Positions 15,036-21,718 of a stretch of 21,718 nucleotides of DNA are shown one piece after another (the first letter of the stretch is position 1; each line of letters starts with the position of its first letter). The notes below the pieces were generated by a model. The model worked only from the letters and a program-made list of their open reading frames with translations, searched no databases and was not told the origin of the DNA. The position numbers and the translations under genes were made by a program. The DNA is from Spirochaetota bacterium. Its GTDB lineage: Bacteria > Spirochaetota > Spirochaetia > Sphaerochaetales > Sphaerochaetaceae. The stretch is taken from assembly GCA_023401595.1 (NCBI GenBank), contig JAEXDQ010000012.1, positions 1 through 21,718 on the forward strand. The letters run 5' to 3'.

Positions 15036-16355
15036 ATGCAACAGACAGACGCAGAAACTTCCAATCCATCAGAAACAAGCAGGACGCACCTCTGGGACAC
15101 GGGGGAAAGTCCGCAACGGACGCTATTGGTCGTCCTGAGATTCCAGGACGACGCCAAGGAGCGCACCGGGGCCAAATTGGAAGAATTGCGCAGCCTGGTA
15201 CGGACGATGGGCAGCGAAATCGCAGGGGACATGATCATCCCAATGAGACAGGAACATCCGGCGACCTTGATCGGACGGGGCAAGATAGAGGAGATATCCC
15301 AGCTTTGCGAAGAACTAGACGCCCAATGCGTCATTTTCGACCATGACCTTTCTCCGCGCAACCAAAGGAACCTGGAGAACCTTACCGGTCTGTGCGTGAT
15401 CGACCGGCAGGAGGTCATTTTACAGATATTCGCCAACCGGGCCATGACGAAGGAAGCCGTCCTGCAAGTCGCGCTGGCGCGGCTGCAATACTCGTTGCCG
15501 CGCCTTACCCGCAAATGGACCAATCTGTCACAACAGAAAGGCGGCGTGAAAGGAACACGGGGCGAAGGGGAAACCCAGCTGGAACTCGACCGCCGGAGCG
15601 TCCTCAGAAGGATCGACCAGCTCAAGGACGACCTTGCGAAGGTGCGGGCGCAACGGGACATCCAGAGAAAAAGCCGGAAGGAAGGCAGCATCCCCACCGG
15701 GGCGATCGTCGGATATACGAACAGCGGCAAATCGTCCCTGCTCAGGGTCCTTTCCGGCGCCGACGTACTGGTTGAGGACAAATTGTTCGCGACATTGGAT
15801 CCGACCACCAAGAAAGTGAAGCTGCCCGGAGGATACGAGGTATTGCTCTCGGATACCGTCGGATTCGTCAGCGACTTGCCCCATCATCTGGTCGACGCAT
15901 TCAAATCTACGCTGGAAGAGACCCGCGAAGCCGATTTCCTGATTATCGTCTGCGATGCGTCGCACCCCGATTTGCTCGCCTGTTACGAGACTACGCGGGA
16001 GGTACTGCGTTCCTTGGACAGTACGGAGAAACCGACTATCGTCATGATCAACAAAATGGACGCCTGTCTGGAGGAATTCGCGGTAGCGAGGCTGAAAAGC
16101 ATGGCTGACCATGTAGTTGAAACATCGGTCCTGCGTCATCAAGGGTTGGAAGACCTAGAAAAGGAAATTGAGGGAATCATCCACCGGTTACGTCCGCTAC
16201 GGGAATATCTTATTCCGAACGACCGCCATGACCTTGTCGCCTGGCTACGCAGAAACGGCAGCGTCGAGGAGGTGCAGTACGATGAAGACGGTATCCGTCT
16301 CAAAGCAAGACTCAACGAAAGAAACGAGGCCTATTTGAAGGACTTCCTCCAATAA
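15036..16355 (+). CDS. hflX: GTPase HflX, ribosome-associated
   Basis: HflX binds the 50S subunit and splits stalled ribosomes under stress in species where it has been studied. The 439-residue protein has the N-terminal HflX domain (about 28-195) with HPATLIGRGKIEE (74-86), FDHDLSPRNQRNLE (101-114) and the family signature GVKGTRGEGETQLELDRR (170-187). The G domain has P-loop GYTNSGKSS (226-234), TLDPT (253-257), DTVGF (273-277) and NKMD (339-342), so GTP specificity is intact. The C-terminal part (about 375-439) is short. The ATG at 15036 is the only early start in the frame; an in-frame stop lies at 15009. AAGGAA lies about 15 bases upstream, farther than normal, so translation may start inefficiently. 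It is divergent from ychF. Confidence 0.96.
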   Translation: MQQTDAETSNPSETSRTHLWDTGESPQRTLLVVLRFQDDAKERTGAKLEELRSLVRTMGSEIAGDMIIPMRQEHPATLIGRGKIEEISQLCEELDAQCVIFDHDLSPRNQRNLENLTGLCVIDRQEVILQIFANRAMTKEAVLQVALARLQYSLPRLTRKWTNLSQQKGGVKGTRGEGETQLELDRRSVLRRIDQLKDDLAKVRAQRDIQRKSRKEGSIPTGAIVGYTNSGKSSLLRVLSGADVLVEDKLFATLDPTTKKVKLPGGYEVLLSDTVGFVSDLPHHLVDAFKSTLEETREADFLIIVCDASHPDLLACYETTREVLRSLDSTEKPTIVMINKMDACLEEFAVARLKSMADHVVETSVLRHQGLEDLEKEIEGIIHRLRPLREYLIPNDRHDLVAWLRRNGSVEEVQYDEDGIRLKARLNERNEAYLKDFLQ

Positions 16356-16383
16356 GCGATAGACTTGCCGGCGTGATGTATCA

Positions 16384-16389
16384 TATACT
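16384..16389 (+). promoter_or_regulatory. -10 box just before the diguanylate cyclase gene
   Basis: TATACT ends eight bases before the ATG at 16398, so transcription would begin at or within two bases of the start codon. There is no clear -35 (AGACTT-like at 17 bases) and no Shine-Dalgarno. The 42-base spacer after hflX leaves little room for another promoter. Confidence 0.4.
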
Positions 16390-16397
16390 GCCGAACT

Positions 16398-17549
16398 ATG
16401 AAAGTCAGGAAACCTATATGCAGAGTGGATGTACAAGTGTCGCTCTTTACTGCGGCCATCGTCTTGCTGTCAGTCTCCGCCATGGCGTATTTTTCCTATT
16501 CGGTCACATACAACGACATGGTTCGTTCGCTACAGAATTCCGTGTTCTCCATCTACTCCTATTTGGATTCTACGTTGGACAAAGCTTCGTTCCAAGAAAT
16601 CAATGCATATGCCGACAATGAGAAGGAAGCCTACAGGTCGACGGCGGAGCTACTGACCAGAGTAAAGAACGCGACCGGCGTCAGGTATCTGTACACGGCG
16701 AAGGAGAATGTGACCGGCGATTTGATCTACGTCGTGGACGGACTCGATCCTTCCTCTGAAGATTTCAGGAACCCGGGGGATTTGATCGAACCGGAAATTC
16801 AGGAAAACTTGCTCAGGGCCCTTCAGGGGGAGATAGTCCTGCCGGACAACGCTCTCTCCACAGAATGGGGAAAGATTTTCATTTCCTATTTTCCGATCCA
16901 CGATGATAACGGCGTTTCGATTATCGGAGTCATCGGAATCGAGATCGATGCGGAACGTCAGTACAATACGTATCGAAAACTCCGGCTATATACACCGACC
17001 ATTATCGCGATTGCCTGCCTCGTCTCCATCGTGCTTGCAGTATGGTTTTTCAGAAGGCTGTCGAATCCATCGTTCCAGGATATGTCGAACACCGACTATC
17101 TTACCCAGTTGAAAAATCGCAACGCCTATGACGTCGCGCTCAGCAATATCGACGCTCGCAACTGCCAGCAAGACATGGGGATCATCATGGTCGATCTGAA
17201 CAATCTCAAGAATGTCAACGATACCGATGGGCATGAGATGGGAGACCAGTATCTACAGGCCGCGGCGGACACCTTGCGCAGGGTGATCGGCGAACAGGGC
17301 GTTGTCTATAGAATCGGCGGAGATGAGTTCGCGATCATCGTGGAATTCGCCTATGAGAAAAAGCTTGAACAGCTCGCTTACGATATAGGCTGCGACTATG
17401 CGATTCATCGACTGCAATGCTCCATACCAACTTCCCTCGCGGTTGGCTTCGCACTGTTCGACCCTAGGGAAACGACGATCAGGAACACAATGAAACGCGC
17501 CGATACCGACATGTATGCGAATAAACGGACGATGCATCAGGAACAATGA
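16398..17549 (+). CDS. Membrane-bound diguanylate cyclase with periplasmic sensor
   Basis: The protein should make cyclic di-GMP from two GTP in response to a periplasmic signal. Its 383 residues comprise TM helix 1 (about 13-34), a periplasmic region of about 165 residues (35-198) with a Cache-like look (GVRYLYTAKENVTGDLIYVV, then GIIGVIGIEIDA-type strands), TM helix 2 (199-219) and a cytoplasmic GGDEF domain (about 225-380). The signature is RIGGDEF with GGDEF at 307-311. Metal-binding Asp266 (MVDLNNLKNVND) and the C-terminal RADTDMYANK (367-376) are present, so the active site looks intact. The inhibitory I-site RxxD is missing: the aligned positions read GEQG. No ribosome-binding site precedes the ATG, and a -10 box sits eight bases upstream. 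The start is supported by the positively charged lead into TM1. The signal cannot be predicted. Confidence 0.93.
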   Translation: MKVRKPICRVDVQVSLFTAAIVLLSVSAMAYFSYSVTYNDMVRSLQNSVFSIYSYLDSTLDKASFQEINAYADNEKEAYRSTAELLTRVKNATGVRYLYTAKENVTGDLIYVVDGLDPSSEDFRNPGDLIEPEIQENLLRALQGEIVLPDNALSTEWGKIFISYFPIHDDNGVSIIGVIGIEIDAERQYNTYRKLRLYTPTIIAIACLVSIVLAVWFFRRLSNPSFQDMSNTDYLTQLKNRNAYDVALSNIDARNCQQDMGIIMVDLNNLKNVNDTDGHEMGDQYLQAAADTLRRVIGEQGVVYRIGGDEFAIIVEFAYEKKLEQLAYDIGCDYAIHRLQCSIPTSLAVGFALFDPRETTIRNTMKRADTDMYANKRTMHQEQ

Positions 17550-18033
17550 ATCCCGTCCTACAGCCCGCACAACGTTTCCCCCGCCCCTAGTTCCCTGTCT
17601 GAGTCCCTTACCGCGAGCTGTTCGTACCTACCCGTTCACTTTTTCGGTGACACTTGCACGGTTCCGCTTCTGTATGGCTTTTTCATACTCCATCTCAACT
17701 GTTCATACTGCATGACGTCTCAGAAACAGCATCGATTCACCCACCGTCAGCCTCACCTACCGTCAACCTCGCGGTTCGCCCGCACGAGGTCAAGGGGTTT
17801 CCTTTCCATCCGCCATGGGCGACAGCTTGCGAGTTCACAGTTCACCGTGCCGACGGCAAACGCGCAGGCAGCTTGACGCCCCATGACAGCCGGTGGTGAC
17901 AGTTTGGGGTTAGTGGCAGACAGGCGGGCACAGCGAGAAGTTGAACATCGGATGACAGCCGGTGACGGCTTGGGGTCAGGGAAAGACCGGCTTGCCGATG
18001 GCAAACCAGAGTCGATAGAGCCGATATTCCGTA
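17550..18033. repeat. Gene-free spacer with degenerate direct repeats
   Basis: No convincing gene lies here. The spacer contains many imperfect direct repeats: ATGACAGCCGGTG at 17883 and 17952 (69 bases apart, with similar flanks including TTGGGGT); TGCCGACGGCAAAC (17848-17861) and TGCCGATGGCAAAC (17993-18006); tandem AGTTCAC at 17832 and 17839; CCGTCAGCCTCAC (17744-17756) and CCGTCAACCTCGC (17760-17772). It looks like a decayed minisatellite. A minus-strand open frame (18076-17753) has repeat-like, low-information sequence and is not called. Confidence 0.65.
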
Positions 18034-18035
18034 CA

Positions 18036-18064
18036 AATAAAACAGGCCACACCGAAGTGTGGCC
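18036..18064 (-). terminator. Strong rho-independent terminator of the 18088 outer-membrane protein gene
   Basis: On the minus strand, GGCCACAC (18064-18057) pairs perfectly with GTGTGGCC (18052-18045) around a TTCG tetraloop, followed by TGTTTTATTT. It starts 23 bases past the stop codon. Confidence 0.92.
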
Positions 18065-18087
18065 CATCTCCATCAACCGGAAATCTA

Positions 18088-18582
18088 CTACAGAGCGTAG
18101 GTGACGCCCAAGGAAGCGCCGAAACCGAAACCGGTGGCGAACTGGGGAAGGATAGTGATATCACAACCGAGGTCGAGGCGGAAGAACACATCCCAGCCTT
18201 CATTGAAGGCGTAGGTAACGCGAACATCGCCTTCCGGGCGGACATACAGTTTCATCGGATCACCGAAGAACACACCGACGCCGGCACCGGCTCCAGCCGC
18301 GAACTCCCACTTGTCACCATGGCGGAAACCGTCGGCGGTGGCGAAGGTCCAGTTGACCAAAACGTCGCCGGCGACACCGAGGCCCTGACCCAGCAGCAGA
18401 CCGGCGTCAGTCACCAGATACCAGTCCTCGTTGAAGCCAAAATCAGCGGCTACCGCGACACCGGTAGGATACCCGACCTGTGCGCCGAGGGAAACGCTAC
18501 TAGCTTTTTTCATCGGAGCGGCGAAAGCCGGAACCATGACGAGCGCCACCAAAAGCGCGACCAACACAATTTTCTTCTTCAT
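18088..18582 (-). CDS. Small outer-membrane beta-barrel protein
   Basis: This 164-residue protein has a classic signal peptide (MKKKIVLVALLVALVMVPAF, cut after AFA near residue 21). The mature chain of about 140 residues is built of alternating strands and short turns (LGAQVGYPTGVAVAADFGF, DAGLLLGQGLGVAGDVLVNW, WEFAAGAGAGVGVFFG, FGFGASLGVTYAL), the size of an eight-stranded barrel. No named family is recognised. It may be a structural porin-like protein or a small adhesin. AAGGAG stands six bases before the ATG at 18582, which decides the start: the open frame begins 23 codons earlier but that part lacks a ribosome-binding site and looks nothing like a signal peptide. The strong ribosome-binding site, the stable terminator and the AT-rich upstream region suggest high expression. 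It is divergent from the OPT transporter gene. Confidence 0.82.
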   Translation of the reverse strand: MKKKIVLVALLVALVMVPAFAAPMKKASSVSLGAQVGYPTGVAVAADFGFNEDWYLVTDAGLLLGQGLGVAGDVLVNWTFATADGFRHGDKWEFAAGAGAGVGVFFGDPMKLYVRPEGDVRVTYAFNEGWDVFFRLDLGCDITILPQFATGFGFGASLGVTYAL

Positions 18583-18639
18583 GTACAACTCCTTCGAGGG
18601 CACGAGAAAATGTGAACCACATCCCGCAAAGCCCTCGTT

Positions 18640-18845
18640 TTTCATTAACAAGACTACAATACCACAATTCTTTTTTTTAGCCTAGAAGCTCATTCTTTAC
18701 ATAAATCTCCATTAGTCATATATATATGTACTATAAGTGATAATTATAACAAAATATTCAACAAATTTTTAAAATATGTTTTATAACGTCCCACACTCCT
18801 ATGAAAAACAGGGGGATATGACGAGCCTGTGAAATACAGTATGAT
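18640..18845. promoter_or_regulatory. AT-rich divergent promoter region between the small OMP and OPT genes
   Basis: The stretch is far richer in A/T than its surroundings. It holds a perfect palindrome CATATATATATG (18717-18728), a TATAAT on the minus strand near 18740-18745, and an imperfect inverted repeat (TTATAACAAAATATT with AATATGTTTTATAA, about 18741-18786). For the OPT gene, ATGACG (18818-18823) and TATGAT (18840-18845) are 16 bases apart. I could not fix the minus-strand start site. Confidence 0.45.
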
Positions 18846-18867
18846 ACATCCACAAGAGGACACGAAG

Positions 18868-20478
18868 ATGCAAAGACAACTGACGGTACGTGGTTTGATC
18901 ATCGGAATTCTAGGATTACTGGTCATTACAGCCAGTTCAATGTACGTGGCCTTACGAATGGGAGCCCTGCCGTGGCCCACCGTATTCGTAACAGTAGTCA
19001 GCATGGCCGCCTTGAAAAACAGGAAGAACTCCACGCTACAGGAAATCAACGTGACGCATACGCTGATGAGCGCCGGGGCGATGGTCGCCGGAGGGCTGGC
19101 CTTCACCATACCGGGCATCTGGATGCTCAATCCGCAAGCAAGCATATCGACAGGTTCGCTGATGATCCTTGCGATATGCGGCGCCGTACTGGGGACCCTG
19201 TTCACGACATTGTTCAGAAAGGATTTCATCGAACGCGAACAACTTCCCTATCCGATGGGACAAGCGGCCTACAATACGTTGATCGCCGGTACGACTGGCG
19301 GCGGTCCTGCGAAGAAATTATTCGCGGCGATGGGGGGTAGCGCCCTGTTCACCGTATTGCGAGACGGCTTCGCAAAAATCCCCGCCGTGTTGACCCCATT
19401 CGCAGGAACGGCGCTCTTTCCCGCGTTCTCCATGTGGGTATCTCCCATGGCGTTGGGCATAGGAGCCATCATTGGTCCTGTCCTGTCCTTGATCTGGCTC
19501 GGCGGAGCGGTATTCGGCTATTATTTGCTCACCCCGATAGGCATCTCAAGCGGCTTGTTCGCCGACATGGCCGCGGCGGATCTTTTCCGTTCCAACCTGG
19601 GAATCGGACTGATGGTCGGTACAGGCCTAGGGGTCTTCGTCAAAGCGGTATGGTCAAAAGGCAACCAATACGTCCAGGACAAAAAGGATCCCGCCAAGGG
19701 ACGGACACGCAGACAGCTTCCAACGAAAGCCAAATATGGCGCATTGGCCCTGGTCCTCGCAACAATAGCAATCTTGACGTTGGGTACGGAAATATCATTG
19801 GTACAGGCTATCGTAGTCGTCGTAGGCGTCTATCTGACCACATATCTGTCCGGCATGCTGACGGGACAGACCGGCGTCAATCCTATGGAAGTGTTCGGAA
19901 TACTGGTACTCCTGGTCGTCCAGATTTTCTGGCAACCGTCGTTGATAGCGGCTTTTTCCGTCGCGGCGGTGACGGCTGTGGCCTGCGGCCTGACCGGGGA
20001 TGTCATGAACGACCTGAAAAGCGGACATCTGCTTGGAACCGACCCCCGGCAACAACTGCTCGCAGAAGGGATCGGAGGCATCATTGGAGCCGTCGTGGCG
20101 GTTATCGTACTGTTGGTGATGAAACAGGCGTTCGGAGGATTCGGTACGGCGGAGCTGCCCGCACCCCAAGCGGCCGCGGTCTCGGCTATGGCAGGGGGAC
20201 TGGGACACGTTCCAGCTTTCCTGCTCGGAGCCGCCATCGGGCTGGTACTCTACCTGTGTTCCGTCCCCGCCGCCACATTGGGTTTGGGAATCTATCTACC
20301 GGTCTACATCTCCTCCATCATGGGATTGGGAGCGATCATCATGTTGGTCGTCCGGGCTTGTACACGGAACAAGGATCAGGGCAAAGTGACGAGCGACAGC
20401 AACCTGATCGCGAGCGGACTTCTCGGCGGAGAAGGAATCACCGGAGTCATTATCGCTATCATCAGCATGATCAGATAG
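18868..20478 (+). CDS. OPT-family oligopeptide/metal-chelate transporter
   Basis: This 536-residue polytopic inner-membrane protein belongs to the oligopeptide transporter (OPT) superfamily, which takes up peptides or metal chelates with protons. About 14 hydrophobic segments are visible. Family-typical pieces are an early helix with ITASSMYVALRMGALPWPT, the loop EREQLPYPMGQAAYNTLIAG, the glycine-rich GGAVFGYYLLTPIGI, then ACGLTGDVMNDLKSGHLLGT and near the end LGLGIYLPVYISSIMGLGA. The start at 18868 (MQRQLTVRG) has GAGGA seven bases upstream; a GTG 13 codons earlier and an ATG between them lack a ribosome-binding site. rlmN follows after 14 bases, so the two are probably co-transcribed. The substrate is not predictable. 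It is divergent from the small OMP gene. Confidence 0.9.
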   Translation: MQRQLTVRGLIIGILGLLVITASSMYVALRMGALPWPTVFVTVVSMAALKNRKNSTLQEINVTHTLMSAGAMVAGGLAFTIPGIWMLNPQASISTGSLMILAICGAVLGTLFTTLFRKDFIEREQLPYPMGQAAYNTLIAGTTGGGPAKKLFAAMGGSALFTVLRDGFAKIPAVLTPFAGTALFPAFSMWVSPMALGIGAIIGPVLSLIWLGGAVFGYYLLTPIGISSGLFADMAAADLFRSNLGIGLMVGTGLGVFVKAVWSKGNQYVQDKKDPAKGRTRRQLPTKAKYGALALVLATIAILTLGTEISLVQAIVVVVGVYLTTYLSGMLTGQTGVNPMEVFGILVLLVVQIFWQPSLIAAFSVAAVTAVACGLTGDVMNDLKSGHLLGTDPRQQLLAEGIGGIIGAVVAVIVLLVMKQAFGGFGTAELPAPQAAAVSAMAGGLGHVPAFLLGAAIGLVLYLCSVPAATLGLGIYLPVYISSIMGLGAIIMLVVRACTRNKDQGKVTSDSNLIASGLLGGEGITGVIIAIISMIR

Positions 20479-20492
20479 CACAGAGGACAATC

Positions 20493-21557
20493 ATGGCCGA
20501 AGAAAAGACAATGAACGAAGAACAGACAAAGCGCCTGCCATTATCATTATACGGGCTCTCCCCCCAGGACATCTGCGCGGCGCTGAACCTGCAGAAGCTG
20601 TATCAAGGCAGACAAATCTGGGATTGGCTGGTGAAAGGCGCGACGTCTTTTGAGCAGATGACGAACCTCAGCCTGGTTGAAAGACATAGGCTCCAGGAGC
20701 TTATGCCGACTTTCGTTTCCTCTTGCGTCCTCTCTTCGCAAACCGACGAATCGGGGGCGGTCAAACTGGCGGTAAAGCTATATGACGGTCAAGTCATTGA
20801 ATGCGTCATGCTTACCGACAAGGAGAACCGGAAGACGGCTTGCCTGTCCAGTCAGGTCGGTTGCGCCATGGGCTGCGCCTTCTGCCGAACGGGGACGATG
20901 GGGTTGGTCAGGAACCTCGCCGCGGAAGAGATCATCGAGCAATTCATGCATTTGCGGGCATTGGGGGAAATCACCCACATCGTATTCATGGGGATGGGAG
21001 AACCGATGGCGAACTTTGGCGCCGTCATGAGGGCTATCAGATATTTCCACGATCCGGAGGGACTGGATATCGGCCTACGAAGAATCACCGTCAGTACCTG
21101 CGGCGTGGCGCCTGGGATATCAAAGCTTGCGGAACAGAAGCTTGGAATCCGGCTCGCCGTCTCGCTCGTCACCGCGGACAACGCGCAAAGGGATGAACTC
21201 ATGCCGGTGAACAAAGCATGGTCCTTGGACGAATTGAAAAAATCCCTGATTCATTACCAACATGTGGGAGGCAAACGCTTTACGTTTGAATACTGCATGA
21301 TACATGACGTCAATACCGATGAAAAATCGGCCAGGAAGCTGGCTCAATACATCAGGGATCTGGACGTGGTGATAAATCTCATTCCATGGAACCCCGCAGC
21401 TGAGCTTCCATGGGAAACGCCGACGACACAGGAAATCAATGAATTCACGAATATGCTGGACCGCTTGCGAGTCTCCTACACCAGAAGATTCTCGAGAGGC
21501 AGAAACATCAATGGCGCTTGTGGACAATTAGCCGTTCCGCTCAATGCGGAAACATGA
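20493..21557 (+). CDS. rlmN: Dual-specificity RNA methyltransferase RlmN
   Basis: RlmN is a radical SAM enzyme that methylates C2 of A2503 in 23S rRNA and A37 in some tRNAs. Its 354 residues match the family length. The Fe4S4 motif CxxxCxxC is C124-A-M-G-C128-A-F-C131, within SSQVGCAMGCAFCRTGTMG. The two other key cysteines are present: C117 just before SSQVG and C343 in NGACGQL, the pair used in the methyl-transfer mechanism. Also typical are FMGMGEPMANF, TVSTCGVAPGI, RLAVSLVTADNAQRDELMPVN and NLIPWNP. GAGGA lies six bases before the ATG at 20493; the frame is open far upstream inside the OPT gene, but that part is not coding. It lies 14 bases after the OPT stop, in an apparent operon with no evident functional link. 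No terminator is visible before the window turns into artefact-like sequence. Confidence 0.97.
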   Translation: MAEEKTMNEEQTKRLPLSLYGLSPQDICAALNLQKLYQGRQIWDWLVKGATSFEQMTNLSLVERHRLQELMPTFVSSCVLSSQTDESGAVKLAVKLYDGQVIECVMLTDKENRKTACLSSQVGCAMGCAFCRTGTMGLVRNLAAEEIIEQFMHLRALGEITHIVFMGMGEPMANFGAVMRAIRYFHDPEGLDIGLRRITVSTCGVAPGISKLAEQKLGIRLAVSLVTADNAQRDELMPVNKAWSLDELKKSLIHYQHVGGKRFTFEYCMIHDVNTDEKSARKLAQYIRDLDVVINLIPWNPAAELPWETPTTQEINEFTNMLDRLRVSYTRRFSRGRNINGACGQLAVPLNAET

Positions 21558-21598
21558 TACGTTGCGACGCCCCGCCCCTGTCAGTCCAAAACCTCCCT

Positions 21599-21657
21599 CC
21601 CCGAATTCTTAAAATAGACTTTATTCCTTACTCAGAAAATAAATGCTTAATTCGGGG
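21599..21657. repeat. 9-bp inverted repeat ending in the poly-G tract
   Basis: CCCCGAATT (21599-21607) is the exact inverse of AATTCGGGG (21649-21657), separated by 41 AT-rich bases. The right arm runs straight into the G run, so the pairing may be real or may result from the artefact next to it. Confidence 0.4.
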
Positions 21658-21718
21658 GGGGGGGGGGGGGGGGGGGTTGGGGGGTGTTAGCGGGTTGGGG
21701 GGCCCCCCAGGGGCCCCC
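21654..21718. other. Poly-G and GC-only tract, likely artefact
   Basis: Twenty-three G in a row (21654-21676) are followed by almost pure G, then blocks of C and G to the end. This is unlike the rest of the window and resembles poly-G calls of two-colour sequencing at a contig end. It is not annotated as biology. Confidence 0.7.

Noticed and set aside
15528..16142. 204-codon minus-strand open frame within hflX
   Set aside because: The hflX frame carries all G motifs; this one is a shadow.
17650..18033. CRISPR array
   Set aside because: The repeats are imperfect, not regularly spaced and of several families, and there are no cas genes.
17753..18076. 107-codon minus-strand open frame in the repeat-rich spacer
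   Set aside because: Its sequence reflects the nucleotide repeats and it overlaps the OMP terminator. I treat it as non-coding.
18827..18839. CTGT-N5-ACAG before the OPT gene as a LexA-type SOS box
   Set aside because: The spacing is shorter than the known CTGT-N8-ACAG box and OPT/rlmN have no SOS link; it may be chance.
19434..20492. Long in-frame extension of rlmN upstream into the OPT gene, suggesting a 707-residue fusion
   Set aside because: The extension is the Arg/Gly-rich alternate frame of the OPT gene. RlmN has its own ATG and ribosome-binding site at 20493 and normal length from there.

Overview
The window reads as chromosomal DNA from a Gram-negative bacterium with a moderately GC-rich genome, most likely a spirochaete (Sphaerochaeta- or Treponema-like). 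The evidence is lipoproteins with spirochaete-style lipoboxes, outer-membrane beta-barrel candidates, a zinc-finger-free topoisomerase I with C-terminal repeats, and a lipoprotein that resembles LppM-type spirochaete lipoproteins at its C-terminus. This assignment is inference from protein character, not from a marker gene. I saw no rRNA, tRNA, CRISPR array, insertion sequence, phage gene or integrase.

Layout. Bases 1-168 carry a cluster of inverted repeats and two terminators. A tail-anchored PIN-domain/zinc-ribbon protein (169-1353, minus) is divergent from a MATE exporter (1575-2918, plus), and each has a good sigma70-type promoter. MATE converges with topA (2931-5525, minus) across only 12 bases; topA has a near-consensus promoter. 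Next is an envelope block on the minus strand: a large fibronectin-III-like lipoprotein (8573-10519), overlapping by 4 bases a beta-barrel candidate (7158-8576), followed after about 400 bases by a smaller exported protein (5769-6749) that shares the lipoprotein's C-terminal domain.

On the plus strand follow a B12-binding-type radical SAM protein (10684-12342) and a small lipoprotein (12620-13393). ychF (13695-14801, minus) and hflX (15036-16355, plus), both P-loop proteins tied to the ribosome, are divergent. A membrane-bound diguanylate cyclase (16398-17549) follows, then about 540 bases of gene-free DNA rich in degenerate direct repeats. A small barrel-type outer-membrane protein (18088-18582, minus) has a UUCG-loop terminator and is divided by a very AT-rich spacer from an OPT-family transporter (18868-20478, plus) and rlmN (20493-21557, plus), which look like an operon. 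The last bases are a poly-G/GC-only tract that looks like a sequencing or assembly artefact.

Most genes are housekeeping or general envelope functions. The least familiar material is the lipoprotein/barrel/paralogue block with its shared C-terminal domain, which may be an undescribed spirochaete envelope module. Other points of interest are the tail-anchored PIN protein, two genes that look leaderless, and the repeat-rich spacer.
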